Shown: piece after piece, positions 35,053 to 44,089 of the stretch
How the letters are laid out: each line of letters opens with the position of its first letter
Numbering within the stretch: position 1 is the first letter of the stretch
NCBI RefSeq assembly: GCF_001428255.1
Contig: NZ_LMRW01000026.1
Location: 57,512 to 121,511 of the forward strand
Direction of reading: 5' to 3'
Origin: Agromyces sp. Soil535
GTDB taxonomy: Bacteria > Actinomycetota > Actinomycetes > Actinomycetales > Microbacteriaceae
DNA length: 64,000 nt
Notes under the pieces: model-generated
The model's database searches: none
What the model was told of the DNA's origin: nothing
The model's input: the letters and a program-made list of their open reading frames with translations, nothing else
Translations under genes and position numbers: made by a program

Positions 35053-35973
35053 TCAGCCGAGGAGGAGCGCCACTGCGAGCAACGCCGGCACGGAGCCGAT
35101 CGTCGTGAGGAACACGGTGTCGCGGGCGACGACCTCGGCGGTCTCGTAGCGCTGGGCGAAGACGAACACGTTCTGCGCGGTCGGCAACGCCGCGAGCACC
35201 GTGACGGCGTAGAGGTCGATGCCGTCGAGCCCGAAGGCGAACCGCCCGAGCGCCCACGCGGCGACCGGCATCACGATGAGCTTCAGCATCGTGGCGAGCA
35301 GCACGTCACGTCGGCCGGTGCCGGGCTTCAGCAGGCGCTGCCCGTGCAGCGAAAGTCCGTAGGCGATGAGCATGAGCGGCACCGCGGCGTGCCCGATGAG
35401 CTCGATCGGCTCGAGCACGATCGGCGGCAACTCGAGCCCCGTGACCGCAACGAGCACGCCGAGCAGGGAGCCCACGATGATCGGGTTCGTGATGGTGGTG
35501 CGGATGATCACCCACGCCGACGTGCGTCCCTCGACCTTGGCGCCGAGCACGGCGAGCGCCACCGGGGCGAACAACAGCAGCTGCAGCAGCACGACGGGCG
35601 CCGAGTAGGCGGCGTCGCCGAGCATGTACACCGCGATCGGGATGCCGAAGTTGTTGCCGTTCACGTAGCCCGAGGCGAGCGAGCCGATCACCGTGCGCGC
35701 GAGCCCACGCCGCCAGATCGCGAGCGACACGAGCCCGAACACGAGCATCATCGCGACCGCGGCGAGCGCCGACACCGGAAGCAGCGCCGAGAAGAGCGCG
35801 CCGACGTCGGCCGTCGCGAGCACCGAGAAGAGCAGGAACGGCGCGAGCACGTTGAAGTTGAGCTGGGCGAGCACCTGGCGGGCGCCGGGTCCGAGCACGC
35901 CGGTGCGGCCGGCGACCCAGCCCACGAACACCGCGAGCGCGATGACGGCGAACCCGGTGAAGATCTGGATCAT
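35053..35973 (-). CDS. AEC-family transporter (auxin efflux carrier-like permease)
   Basis: This 306-residue membrane protein has about ten helices in two halves, of the bile/arsenite/riboflavin superfamily. It starts [20 protein letters not shown]; the longer upstream reading is not hydrophobic. Typical points are [17 protein letters not shown] near 107-123 and [17 protein letters not shown] near 263. Bacterial members move malate, lactate or similar organic anions. It is divergent from phosphoketolase, whose products include acetate precursors, so organic acid efflux would make sense; this is inference. Confidence 0.88.
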   Translation of the reverse strand: MIQIFTGFAVIALAVFVGWVAGRTGVLGPGARQVLAQLNFNVLAPFLLFSVLATADVGALFSALLPVSALAAVAMMLVFGLVSLAIWRRGLARTVIGSLASGYVNGNNFGIPIAVYMLGDAAYSAPVVLLQLLLFAPVALAVLGAKVEGRTSAWVIIRTTITNPIIVGSLLGVLVAVTGLELPPIVLEPIELIGHAAVPLMLIAYGLSLHGQRLLKPGTGRRDVLLATMLKLIVMPVAAWALGRFAFGLDGIDLYAVTVLAALPTAQNVFVFAQRYETAEVVARDTVFLTTIGSVPALLAVALLLG

Positions 35974-36112
35974 GCGCGCCGGCCCGCCGTCCGGGGCACG
36001 GGCGCGTCGCTCATCGCTTCGACCATACTCGCCCGCTGATGCGAGGCTGGCCTCGGGCCGGGGCCGCGACCTAGGCTCGAAGCGCACGCTGAATCGAACG
36101 GGTGGGGAGACC

Positions 36113-38551
36113 ATGGCCGGAGCGGTCGGGCAGGGCGAGGATTCGGGAACCGGCGAGGCGGCGGCATCCGTGCCCCTCGAGCTCGTCGACCAGTGGTTCC
36201 GGGCGGCGAACTACCTGAGCGTCGGACAGATATACCTGATGCGCAACCCGCTGCTCGACCGGCCGCTCGAACCCAACGACATCAAGCCGCGCCTGCTCGG
36301 CCACTGGGGCACGTCGCCCGGCCTGAACCTCGTGTACGCGCACCTGAACCGCGCGATCGTGGAACGCGGCACGCCGACGCTCTACGTGTGCGGGCCCGGC
36401 CACGGCGGCCCGGCCATGGTCGCGAACACCTGGCTCGACGGCACCTACTCGGAGCTGTTCCCCGCGGTCAGCGCGGACCGCGCGGGCATGGCGCGGCTCT
36501 TCCGGCAGTTCTCGTTCCCCGGCGGCATCCCGTCGCACGCCGCGCCCGAGACGCCCGGTTCCATCAACGAGGGCGGTGAGCTCGGCTACTCGCTCATGCA
36601 CGCGTTCGGAGCCGCGCTCGACAACCCGGGCCTGGTCGTGGCGTGCGTCGTCGGCGACGGGGAGGCCGAGACCGGGCCGCTCGCGACGAGCTGGCGCGGG
36701 CATTCGTTCCTCAACCCGCTGACCGACGGTGCGGTGCTGCCCATCCTCCACCTCAACGGCTTCAAGATCGCGAACCCGACGCTGCTCGCGCGCATCCCCG
36801 AGGCGGAGCTCGTGGAGTTCTTCCGCGGCAACGGCTACGAGCCGCTGCTCGTCACCGGCGGCTTCGACGGCGAGGACCCGATGGCCGTGCACGTGCGGCT
36901 CGCCGACGCAGTCGACGTGGCGTTCGACCGGATCGCCTCGATCCGTGCGGATGCCGCGGCGGGCGCGTTCGCCGACGCCGCCCCGCGCTGGCCCGCCATC
37001 GTGCTGCGCACGCCGAAGGGCTGGACCGGGCCGCGCGTCGTCGACGGCGTGCAGGTGGAGGGCACCTTCCACGCGCACCAGGTGCCGCTCGCCGGCGTGC
37101 GCGAGAGCGCGGAGCACCTCGCGATGCTCGAGACGTGGCTGCGCTCGTACCGGCCCGAGGAGCTGTTCGATCGCGACGGACGCCCGATTCCCGAGCTCGA
37201 CGCACTCCGGCCGCGGGGCGAGCTGCGCATGAGCGCGACGCCGCTCGCCAACGGCGGCATCGCGCGCGCGATCGAGCTGCCGCCGACCGAGCCGTTCGCC
37301 GTCGAGGTCGCCGCCGACGCCCGCGGCGCCTCCGCCGAGTCGACCACGGTCTTCGGCCGGTGGTTCGCGGAGGTGCTGCGGCAGAACCCCGACGACGTGC
37401 GGCTCTTCGGCCCCGACGAGGTGCTGTCGAACCGGCTGGGCGCGGTGTTCGACGTGACTTCGCGGGCGTGGGCCGAGTCGCTGCATCCGCTCGACGAGCA
37501 CCTCGCCCGCGAGGGCCGCGTGATCGAGGCGCTCAGCGAGCACCTCATGCAGGGCATGCTCGAGGGGTACCTGCTCACCGGGCGGCACGGGCTCATCACG
37601 AGCTACGAGGCGTTCATCCACATCGTCGACTCGATGTTCAACCAGCACGCGAAGTGGCTCGAGTCAGCCAGCCTGGTGCCGTGGCGCGGCGGCGTCGCCT
37701 CGCTCAACTACCTGCTCTCGTCGCACGTCTGGCGCCAGGACCACAACGGCTTCTCGCACCAGGACCCGGGCTTTCTCAACGTCGTCGTCAACAAGCAGGC
37801 GGACGTCGTGCGGGTCTACCTGCCGCCCGACGCGAACACCCTGCTCGCCGTGATGCGGCACGCGTTCGACACGCAGAACCGCGTGAACGTCGTGGTCGCG
37901 GGCAAGCAGCCAGAGCCGCAGTGGCTCACCGCCTCCGAGGCGGAGGCGCACGTCACGGCAGGGCTCGGCGTGTGGGCGTGGGCGGGCAATGAGCCCGGGT
38001 TCGACGCGGCCGACCCCGCGGCATCCGTGCCCGACGTCGTGCTCGCGTGTGCGGGCGACGTGCCGACCATGGAGGTCGTCGCCGCCGCGCAACTGCTGCG
38101 CGACCGCCTGCCCGAGCTCAAGGTGCGCGTCGTGAACGTGGTCGACCTGATGCGGCTGCAGGATGCCTCGCACCACCCGCACGGGCTCAGCGACGTCGCA
38201 TTCGACGCGATCTTCATGCGGTCCTCGCCCGTGATCTTCGCGTTCCACGGCTACCCGTCGCTCGTGCACCAGCTCGCCTACCGGCGCACGAACCACGCGA
38301 ACCTGCACGTGCGCGGCTTCATCGAGAAGGGCACCACGACCACGCCGTTCGACATGCTGCACCTCAACGACCTCGACCGATACCGGCTCGCACTCGACGT
38401 CGTGCACCGGGTGCCGGGCCTGGCCTCGCGGCCCGGCGTCGCCGAGATCGCGGACGAGTGGCACGCGGCGCGGGCGGCGGCGCGCGCGTACGCGTACGAG
38501 CACGGCGAGGACCCGCCGTGGATCACCGGGTGGGAGTTCCGGGCGGGCTGA
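36113..38551 (+). CDS. Xylulose-5-phosphate/fructose-6-phosphate phosphoketolase
   Basis: This 812-residue thiamine-diphosphate enzyme splits xylulose 5-phosphate (and often fructose 6-phosphate) into acetyl phosphate plus glyceraldehyde 3-phosphate (or erythrose 4-phosphate). Family signatures include [58 protein letters not shown], the cofactor motif [18 protein letters not shown], and [24 protein letters not shown] precedes the ATG; the longer upstream frame is non-coding. The length is normal (about 790-820). It would feed pentoses from hydrolysed oligosaccharides into acetate metabolism. A hairpin terminates it. Confidence 0.96.
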   Translation: MAGAVGQGEDSGTGEAAASVPLELVDQWFRAANYLSVGQIYLMRNPLLDRPLEPNDIKPRLLGHWGTSPGLNLVYAHLNRAIVERGTPTLYVCGPGHGGPAMVANTWLDGTYSELFPAVSADRAGMARLFRQFSFPGGIPSHAAPETPGSINEGGELGYSLMHAFGAALDNPGLVVACVVGDGEAETGPLATSWRGHSFLNPLTDGAVLPILHLNGFKIANPTLLARIPEAELVEFFRGNGYEPLLVTGGFDGEDPMAVHVRLADAVDVAFDRIASIRADAAAGAFADAAPRWPAIVLRTPKGWTGPRVVDGVQVEGTFHAHQVPLAGVRESAEHLAMLETWLRSYRPEELFDRDGRPIPELDALRPRGELRMSATPLANGGIARAIELPPTEPFAVEVAADARGASAESTTVFGRWFAEVLRQNPDDVRLFGPDEVLSNRLGAVFDVTSRAWAESLHPLDEHLAREGRVIEALSEHLMQGMLEGYLLTGRHGLITSYEAFIHIVDSMFNQHAKWLESASLVPWRGGVASLNYLLSSHVWRQDHNGFSHQDPGFLNVVVNKQADVVRVYLPPDANTLLAVMRHAFDTQNRVNVVVAGKQPEPQWLTASEAEAHVTAGLGVWAWAGNEPGFDAADPAASVPDVVLACAGDVPTMEVVAAAQLLRDRLPELKVRVVNVVDLMRLQDASHHPHGLSDVAFDAIFMRSSPVIFAFHGYPSLVHQLAYRRTNHANLHVRGFIEKGTTTTPFDMLHLNDLDRYRLALDVVHRVPGLASRPGVAEIADEWHAARAAARAYAYEHGEDPPWITGWEFRAG

Positions 38552-38594
38552 GTACCCGCGCGCCCAGGCCGGCGCGCCGGATGGCGCACGCTCT

Positions 38595-38660
38595 GGCGGA
38601 TATACGATCTGCCGCCTGGGATCATGCCGGCTGCGCGGCGCGGCGGATCGTATTTCCGCC
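38595..38660. terminator. Bidirectional hairpin, phosphoketolase / aldo-keto reductase
   Basis: GGCGGATATACGATC (38595-38609) and GATCGTATTTCCGCC (38646-38660) pair at 14 of 15 positions across a 36-base loop that is itself structured. It lies between convergent genes. Confidence 0.7.
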
Positions 38661-38671
38661 GTTCTGGACCG

Positions 38672-39661
38672 CTACCAGCGCTCGTGCACCTGCGCGCGGA
38701 TCTCCCGGTCGTACAGCGCCCGCACCGAGTCGTCGAATCCGGCGGGAAGCTCGAGCGCCCCGGCCGCGGCGTTCGCATGCGCCTGCTCGGGGTTGCGCGC
38801 GCCGGGGATCACCGAGCTCACGCCGTCCTGCGCCGCGATCCACGCGAGCGCGACCTGGGCGGCCGTGGCGTCGGGCGCCGCCGCCCGCGCCAACTCGGAG
38901 AACTCCCCCGCCGCCCGCACGCCCGTCGCGTAGTCGACGCCCGAGAACGTCTCGCCGACGTCGAAGGACTCGCCGTGCCGGTTGTACGTGCGGTGGTCGT
39001 TCGCGGCGAACTGCGTGTCGAGCGTGTACCGGCCGGACAGCAGCCCACTCGCGAGCGGTACGCGCGCGATGATGCCGACGCCCGCCGCGCGTGCGGCCGG
39101 CAGCACCTCGTCGAGCGGCTTCAGCCGGAACGCGTTCAGGATGATCTGCACGCTCGCCACGTGCGGCCGCGCGATCGCGGTGAGTGCCTCCTCGACCTTC
39201 TCGACGCTCACGCCGTAGTTCGCGATCGCCCCCTCATCCACGAGGGTGTCGAGCGCGTCGAACACGCGGTCGTCGCTGTACACCGAGGTGGGCGGGCAGT
39301 GCAGTTGCACGAGGTCGAGGGTGTCGACTCCGAGATTCGCGCGGGAGCGTTCGGTCCAGGCGCGGAAGTGCTCGAGCGAGTAATTCTCGTGCTCCTGCGG
39401 CATCCGTCGCCCCATCTTCGTGGCGACCGTGACGCCCGAGTCGGGGTTCGCGACCAGCCAGCGCCCGATGAGCGACTCGCTTCGTCCGTCGCCGTAGACA
39501 TCGGCGGTGTCGAAGAACGTGACACCCACCTCGTGGGCCGCGTCGAGCACGGCGAGCGCGTCGGCCTCGTCGACCTCGCCCCAGTCGGCGCCGAGCTGCC
39601 AGGTGCCGAGCCCGATCACCGAGACGGGGCGACCGGTGCGTCCGAGGGTGCGGGTATGCAT
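38672..39661 (-). CDS. Aldo/keto reductase
   Basis: This 329-residue NADPH-dependent reductase has the (beta/alpha)8 fold. It begins MHTRTLGRTGRPVSVIGLGT. The catalytic tetrad is visible as FFDTADVYGDGRSE (Asp and Tyr), VATKMGRR (Lys) and LVQLHCPP (His). The C-terminal cofactor region is VSSVIPGARNPEQAHAN. It belongs to the YajO/tas-like group that reduces aldehydes and sugar-like carbonyls. TAGGCT lies 7 bases before the ATG, which suits a leaderless mRNA. The physiological substrate cannot be read. Confidence 0.92.
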   Translation of the reverse strand: MHTRTLGRTGRPVSVIGLGTWQLGADWGEVDEADALAVLDAAHEVGVTFFDTADVYGDGRSESLIGRWLVANPDSGVTVATKMGRRMPQEHENYSLEHFRAWTERSRANLGVDTLDLVQLHCPPTSVYSDDRVFDALDTLVDEGAIANYGVSVEKVEEALTAIARPHVASVQIILNAFRLKPLDEVLPAARAAGVGIIARVPLASGLLSGRYTLDTQFAANDHRTYNRHGESFDVGETFSGVDYATGVRAAGEFSELARAAAPDATAAQVALAWIAAQDGVSSVIPGARNPEQAHANAAAGALELPAGFDDSVRALYDREIRAQVHERW

Positions 39662-39710
39662 GGAGTCGAGCCTAGCCCGCGGGGCGACTCCCCACCCACG
39701 TGGCCACGTC

Positions 39711-40571
39711 TCAGCGGATCGGCACCGCCCGCCCGCTCACGACGATGCCGCCTCGCTCGGGGATGTCGACGTCGAGCCGACTGGGCCGGCCGACGTGGCG
39801 CCCCTGCTCGATGACCATCCGAGCGGGCGGATGCACCGCGCCGAGGCCGCGGAGGTACCCGCCCACCGCGGCGGCGGCCGAGCCGGTCGCCGGGTCCTCG
39901 GTGATGCGGCCGACGGGGAAGATGTTGCGCGCCTCGAACCGCAGCGCGCCGTGCGCGGCATCCGACAGCCGGTGCAGGATCGCGACGGTGAGTGGCCACC
40001 CCTGCGCGTCCATGAACGCGCGCATCGCTCCCGGGTCGAATCCGAACCCGTCGAAGACATGCGACTCGGCGATCACGATGACGGGATGCCATGCGCCGGC
40101 GAAGGCGAGCCGCGGCGGATAGCGCTCGTCGAGCTGCGAACGATCGACGCCGATCAGCTCGAGCAGCGCGTCGAGCACGAACTCGGGGAAGTGCGCGAGC
40201 TCGGTGTCGATGCTCGTGAACGCGGCGCGGAGCCCGATGCCGTCGTCGCTCGTCTCGATGACGATCTCGCCGACCGGCGTCGCGAAGCGCAGCGTGCCCG
40301 GTCGCGTGCGCTCGGCGATGGCGACGGCCGTGGCGACGGTGGCGTGCCCGCAGAACGGCACCTCCGCGATGGGCGAGAAGTACCGCACCGTTCGGACGCC
40401 GTCGGCCTCGCCGGTCACGAATGCCGTCTCGGCGTAGTCGAGCTCGGTGGCGATGCGCTGCATCGCGTCGTCGGTGAGCTCAGACGCATCGAGGACGACG
40501 CCGGCCGGGTTGCCGCCGTCCGGATCGTCGGCGAACGCGGTGTACCGCAGCACGCGGGGCTCTGCGCTCAT
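39711..40571 (-). CDS. PhzF-family isomerase/epimerase-like protein
   Basis: This 286-residue protein belongs to the PhzF family of diaminopimelate-epimerase-like folds, whose members include isomerases of phenazine and other small-molecule pathways. It begins MSAEPRVLRYTAFADDPDGGNPAGVV. The catalytic Glu region is LDYAETAFV near residue 45, and the second signature, ITEDPATGSAAAAVGGYLRG, is near 230. Its ATG overlaps the stop of the DUF3052-like gene (ATGA), so it is the second gene of a two-gene operon. No phenazine genes are nearby, so the actual substrate is unknown. Confidence 0.9.
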   Translation of the reverse strand: MSAEPRVLRYTAFADDPDGGNPAGVVLDASELTDDAMQRIATELDYAETAFVTGEADGVRTVRYFSPIAEVPFCGHATVATAVAIAERTRPGTLRFATPVGEIVIETSDDGIGLRAAFTSIDTELAHFPEFVLDALLELIGVDRSQLDERYPPRLAFAGAWHPVIVIAESHVFDGFGFDPGAMRAFMDAQGWPLTVAILHRLSDAAHGALRFEARNIFPVGRITEDPATGSAAAAVGGYLRGLGAVHPPARMVIEQGRHVGRPSRLDVDIPERGGIVVSGRAVPIR

Positions 40572-41173
40572 GACGCCTTCGCCGGCGAGTACCTCGTCGC
40601 CGACCACTCGTCGGCGACCGCGCTCACCTTCGTGTCGCGCCAACCGGCCGATCGCAGCGCCTCCCGCACGGCGTTGTCGCCCGGCGCCGTGCTGGCGCGG
40701 CCCTTGCCGTGCACGATCCACACGTGCGAGCCGATGCCGCACTCGCGGAACCACACGGGCAGCGACTCCAGCTCGGCGTCGGTGCGCACGACGACGACCA
40801 CCACGTCCGCCTCCCAGGGCGGCACGCGCGATGCGTCCGCGAGTGCATCGTCGAGTTCGGGCAGCGGCAACTCGCCCCGCACTGCGACCGTCTCGCCGTG
40901 CGACACCCCGAGCTTCTCGGCGAGCGCCGGCGGCGGGGTCGTCAGTGCCTGCGCCCAGGTCGGCGCCGCAGCACCCAACTCGAAACGGTACGTCTGCCCA
41001 TCAGCTTCGAACGAGACCACGCCGTCGGCCGCCTCGACGTGCGACCACGCCGATCGGGGCACCCGCGCCCGCCGCTCCCCGGAGATGTGCAACCCCGCCG
41101 CCTCCAGGTGCAGCGTGACCTCCGCGGCACCGCCGTGCTCGCCGATCCAGGTCGCCTTCGCCTGCCTCCCCAT
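40568..41173 (-). CDS. DUF3052-like protein
   Basis: This 201-residue protein starts MGRQAKATWIGEHGG with a G-rich SD 7 bases upstream. Residues 1-70 form a small domain of unknown type. From about residue 120 the pattern DVVVVVVRTDAELESLPVWF, HVWIVHGKGR, LRSAGWRDTKVSAVADEWSA recalls DUF3052 proteins of actinobacteria, some of which sit near nucleotide or protein quality-control genes. It is soluble. It overlaps the PhzF-like gene by four bases. The family match is from memory and moderately sure; no function is known. Confidence 0.6.
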   Translation of the reverse strand: MGRQAKATWIGEHGGAAEVTLHLEAAGLHISGERRARVPRSAWSHVEAADGVVSFEADGQTYRFELGAAAPTWAQALTTPPPALAEKLGVSHGETVAVRGELPLPELDDALADASRVPPWEADVVVVVVRTDAELESLPVWFRECGIGSHVWIVHGKGRASTAPGDNAVREALRSAGWRDTKVSAVADEWSATRYSPAKAS

Positions 41174-41258
41174 GCATGAACCCCCCGGTAAATGATCCCC
41201 GCGGATCGGGTTCGATGCAATGCCTTGACCGGATGTCGCGCCGTGGCACACTGTGCGA

Positions 41259-41876
41259 ATGGCGGGGAAGTACGATCCGAAGCGCGAGTTGCCCTGGTAC
41301 ACCGCACCTCGCGGTCGATTCGAGATCGTCGAGGTCCCCGAGCAGCGGTTCTGCATGATCGACGGTCATGGCGACCCGAACGCCGCGCCCGAGTACGCGG
41401 CCGCCGTGGAGGCCCTCTATGCGGTGTCGTACGCCGCGAAGTTCGCGAGCAAGCGGGAGCTCGGGCGCGACTACGTCGTCGGCCCGCTGGAGGGGCTCTG
41501 GAGCGCCGACGATCCTGCGACCTTCGTCACCCGCGAGAAGTCGGCATGGGACTGGACGATGATGATCTGGCAGCCCGACTGGATCACCGACGAGCTGTTC
41601 GCCGCGGCACGGGAGCACGCGGTGGCGAGGGCCCCCGCCGCCCGCCTGGCACGTCTCGAGTCGATCGAAGAGGGCCGTACGGTGCAGACGCTCCATCTCG
41701 GCTCGTACGACGACGAGGGGCCGACCCTCGCCCGCCTCCACGACGAGTTCATGCCCGAGCACGGCCTGCGTTTCAACGGGCGCCACCACGAGATCTACCT
41801 CGGCGACCCTCGGCGCACGGCGCCCGAGAAGCTCCGCACGATCCTGCGCCAGCCCGTGGCGCCGACGAGCGGATGA
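41259..41876 (+). CDS. GyrI-like small-molecule-binding domain protein
   Basis: This 205-residue stand-alone GyrI-like (SOUL/effector-binding) protein begins MAGKYDPKRELPWYTAPRGR. Typical segments are FEIVEVPEQRFCMIDGHGDP, AAVEALYAVSYAAKF, TMMIWQPDWIT and VQTLHLGSYDDEGPTLARLH, ending HHEIYLGDPRRTAPEKLRTI. These cytosolic proteins bind or hydrolyse lipophilic small molecules. CACACT ends exactly 6 bases before this ATG, preceded by TTGACC, so I prefer a leaderless start here over the GTG two codons earlier. It is divergent from the DUF3052-like gene. Confidence 0.88.
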   Translation: MAGKYDPKRELPWYTAPRGRFEIVEVPEQRFCMIDGHGDPNAAPEYAAAVEALYAVSYAAKFASKRELGRDYVVGPLEGLWSADDPATFVTREKSAWDWTMMIWQPDWITDELFAAAREHAVARAPAARLARLESIEEGRTVQTLHLGSYDDEGPTLARLHDEFMPEHGLRFNGRHHEIYLGDPRRTAPEKLRTILRQPVAPTSG

Positions 41877-41919
41877 CGCGGCCATCCCGGGTTGGGACGG
41901 GCCCGCGGCATCCGCTCGT
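41865..41919. terminator. Bidirectional terminator, GyrI-like / VOC genes
   Basis: A 17-base arm (41865-41881) pairs at 16 positions with 41903-41919, and an inner CCC/GGG stem extends the hairpin. The stop codon of the GyrI-like gene lies within the left arm. The right arm contains GGCATCCGC. Confidence 0.8.
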
Positions 41920-41936
41920 GGTGGTGTCGGCGGCGT

Positions 41937-42377
41937 TCAGCCCTCCTGCTCGGCGCCGAACCGCTGCCGCGCCTCGACGGGGATGAGCGGGCGCTCGCCG
42001 CGAGCCTTGATCTGCTGCACGGCCCAGGTGTTGCCGTCGGGGTCGGCGAACCCGAAGAAGGTGCCACCGTCGCGGTCGTCGAACATGGTGATCTCGCTGC
42101 ACTCGACGCCGCGCGATACGAGCTCCTCGCGGGCTGCGGCCGCGTCGGCGACCACGAGCTGGAGGCCGCGCATCGAGCCGGGCGCCATCTCGGTCTGCGA
42201 AGGCAGGTCGCCGATCACGATCGAGCATCCGGATCCCCTGGGCGTGAGCTGCACCACGTGCATCAGGTCGGTGCGGGTGTCGTGGTCGAGGTCGAACCCG
42301 ACCTGGTCGCGGTAGAACGCGACCGCACGATCGATGTCGGTGACGGGGAGGAGGACGACCTCGAGGGTCCAGTCCAT
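41937..42377 (-). CDS. VOC (glyoxalase/bleomycin-resistance fold) protein
   Basis: This 146-residue protein of the vicinal oxygen chelate superfamily begins MDWTLEVVLLPVTDIDRAVA with GGAG 6 bases upstream; an ATG four codons earlier is possible. The two beta-alpha-beta-beta modules are seen in FYRDQVGFDLDHDTRTD and LQLVVADAAAAREELVSRGV, ending DRDGGTFFGFADPDGNTWAV. Such proteins bind a metal and act as lyases, isomerases or binders of toxic compounds. It is the third gene after ArsR and SRPBCC on the same strand. A hairpin in between may reduce its expression. Confidence 0.85.
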   Translation of the reverse strand: MDWTLEVVLLPVTDIDRAVAFYRDQVGFDLDHDTRTDLMHVVQLTPRGSGCSIVIGDLPSQTEMAPGSMRGLQLVVADAAAAREELVSRGVECSEITMFDDRDGGTFFGFADPDGNTWAVQQIKARGERPLIPVEARQRFGAEQEG

Positions 42378-42415
42378 GATGTGCTCCATTCGATTCGTTG
42401 AGTACTGCCGGCGAG

Positions 42416-42467
42416 CCCGGATGCCGCGGGCCCGGATGCCGCGGGCCGGGTACGCGCGCGGCATCCG
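42416..42467. repeat. Duplicated 15-bp element and alternative hairpin
   Basis: CCCGGATGCCGCGGG occurs twice in tandem (42416-42430 and 42431-42445). Either copy can pair through CGGATGCCGCG with CGCGGCATCCG at 42457-42467. It lies between the SRPBCC and VOC genes and can act as a partial terminator. Confidence 0.75.
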
Positions 42468-42472
42468 CTCGC

Positions 42473-42955
42473 TCAGTGGGCGAGGATCTCGTCGAGTCGC
42501 TCGTAGCCCTCGCGCACGCCGCTCTCCATGCCGCTCGCGACCATGCCGTCGCGCGAGGCGACATCGGGGTAGACGGAGTGGATCTTCAGGCGCGTGCGGC
42601 CGTCGCCGAGGTCCTCGAAGGTCGCGGACTCGATGCTCACGACGTCGGGGTAGCCCTCGAACTCGAAGGTCTGGATCGCGAACTCGTTCTCGCGCACGAC
42701 GTGGAACGTGCCGTTGAATGCGAAGGACTCGCCCTCGGGATTCGTGTGCACGTAGCGGTAGCCGCCGTGGGTCCTGAAGTCCCAGCGGTCGATGGTCATC
42801 TCGTAGCCGTTCGGGCCGGTCCACTGCTTCACGAGCTCGGGGTCGCGGTGCGCGTTGAACACGGCGGCCACGGGCGCGTCGAACTCGCGCTCGATGTCGA
42901 TGAACGGCAGGCCCTCGGGTGCGGTGATGATGACGGGGTGGGTGGTGGTGGTCAT
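42473..42955 (-). CDS. SRPBCC (START-like, AHSA1-type) protein
   Basis: This 160-residue protein has the AHSA1-type hydrophobic-pocket fold. Segments are LPFIDIEREFDAPVAAVFNA near 17-36, KQWTGPNGYEMTIDRWDFRT, GGYRYVHTNPEGESFAFNGT, and a C-terminal helix MVASGMESGVREGYERLDEI. Its ATG overlaps the stop of the ArsR gene (ATGA). ArsR-AHSA1 pairs are widespread in actinobacteria; the ligand is generally unknown. The start at MTTTTHPV is fixed by the overlap. Confidence 0.9.
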   Translation of the reverse strand: MTTTTHPVIITAPEGLPFIDIEREFDAPVAAVFNAHRDPELVKQWTGPNGYEMTIDRWDFRTHGGYRYVHTNPEGESFAFNGTFHVVRENEFAIQTFEFEGYPDVVSIESATFEDLGDGRTRLKIHSVYPDVASRDGMVASGMESGVREGYERLDEILAH

Positions 42956-43353
42956 GATTCCGTTGCTTCCTGTGCGGAGCCGGCCTCGGGGCCGGCGTCG
43001 GAGGTCGCGGCATCGGTGCCGCTGGTGGTGGCGAGCAGCGCGTCCAGCTTTCGGAACTGCTGCTCGTGGATCAGTCGGTAGCGATCGATCCACGCGGTGA
43101 GCGCCTCGAGTTGCGCGGCATCCAGGTGCACGGGTCGGCGTTGCGCGTCGCGCGAACGCGTCACGAGCCCCGCATGCTCGAGCACCTGGATGTGCTTCGA
43201 GACCGCCTGCTTGGAGATCTCGAACGGCTCAGCCAGTTCGTTGACGGTGGCAGGGCCGCGGCTGAGACGGGCGATGATGCGCCGGCGAACCGGGTCGGCC
43301 AGCGCCATGAAGGCGCGGTCGAGGCGGTCGTCGGAGCTCGGATCGATGACCAT
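42952..43353 (-). CDS. ArsR-family (winged-helix) regulator
   Basis: This 133-residue repressor has the ArsR winged helix at about 10-95 (MALADPVRRRIIARLSRGPA, ELAEPFEISKQAVSKHIQVL). It has no metal-binding CxC motif, so the signal is probably organic or it pairs with its SRPBCC partner. A very strong AAAGGAGG site precedes the ATG. It is the first gene of the ArsR-SRPBCC-VOC operon and should control it through the dyad at 43387-43402. The C-terminal tail is Ala/Glu/Ser-rich and disordered. Confidence 0.92.
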   Translation of the reverse strand: MVIDPSSDDRLDRAFMALADPVRRRIIARLSRGPATVNELAEPFEISKQAVSKHIQVLEHAGLVTRSRDAQRRPVHLDAAQLEALTAWIDRYRLIHEQQFRKLDALLATTSGTDAATSDAGPEAGSAQEATES

Positions 43354-43386
43354 CGCCCGCCTCCTTTATCAACTCGATGCTTGATC

Positions 43387-43433
43387 AATCAATTGGTTGA
43401 TTACAATTTACGACGCTCGGATGCCGCTGTCAA
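43387..43433 (-). promoter_or_regulatory. ArsR operon promoter and operator
   Basis: On the minus strand TTGACA (43428-43433), 17 bases, and TAAATT (43405-43410) form a near-perfect promoter. Just downstream AATCAATTGGTTGATT (43387-43402) is a dyad with 6-bp arms, placed to block initiation. The region is strikingly AT-rich for this genome. Confidence 0.8.
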
Positions 43434-43546
43434 CACCTGTTCGCGTTCAGCCTCGCGATCGCATCCGTTCACGTCGACCCCCCTCGCGTCGGCGAGCCGA
43501 TCGGTGCAGAATCGGGCGGAGGAACGACGACGATCTGGAGGCCACC

Positions 43547-43963
43547 ATGCCCGTCACGCTCAACCCCTACCTCAACTTCAAGGACAACACCCGCGAGGTG
43601 ATGGAGTTCTACTACTCGGTCTTCGGCGGTGAGCTCACGCTGAACACGTTCGCCGACTTCCAGTCGGCGCACGACCCGTCGGAGAACGACCTCATCATGC
43701 ACGGCCAGCTCGATGGGCCGAACGGACTGACCATCATGGGCGCCGACACCCCGAAGCACGTGCAGTACCGCGAGCCGGCCGGGTTCTCGGTCTCGCTCTC
43801 GGGCGAGGACGAAGCGACCCTGCGCGGCTACTGGGACAAGCTCGCCGACGGCGGCACCGTGGCGCAGCCGCTCGAGGTCGCGCCGTGGGGCGACGCCTTC
43901 GGCATGCTGACCGACCGGTACGGCATCTCCTGGCTGGTGAACATCTCGGGCGCGGCCGCGTAA
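43547..43963 (+). CDS. PhnB-like VOC protein
   Basis: This 138-residue PhnB/glyoxalase-type protein begins MPVTLNPYLNFKDNTREVME with GGAGG upstream. Typical motifs are FYYSVFGGELTLNTFADFQS, DLIMHGQLDGPNGLTIMGAD, and the end AFGMLTDRYGISWLVNISGA. The family is common and uncharacterised, often annotated as 3-demethylubiquinone methyltransferase-like in error. It is divergent from the ArsR operon, with which it shares a 193-bp region. A 17-bp perfect terminator follows. Confidence 0.9.
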   Translation: MPVTLNPYLNFKDNTREVMEFYYSVFGGELTLNTFADFQSAHDPSENDLIMHGQLDGPNGLTIMGADTPKHVQYREPAGFSVSLSGEDEATLRGYWDKLADGGTVAQPLEVAPWGDAFGMLTDRYGISWLVNISGAAA

Positions 43964-44001
43964 CCCGCGCCCTCGCCGCCTGGGCGGAGACACCGCAGGC
44001 G

Positions 44002-44050
44002 ACGGATGCCGCGGCGCGACGCCTCGAGGGGCGCGCGCCGCGGCATCCGT
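44002..44050. terminator. Bidirectional terminator with 17-bp perfect stem
   Basis: ACGGATGCCGCGGCGCG (44002-44018) pairs perfectly with 44034-44050 across a 15-base loop, between the convergent PhnB-like and zinc-ribbon genes. The stem starts from the GGATGCC/GGCATCC pair. Confidence 0.9.
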
Positions 44051-44089
44051 TCGCGGTCGTCGACGTGCGGGCCGATCCCGCCTGATGAC

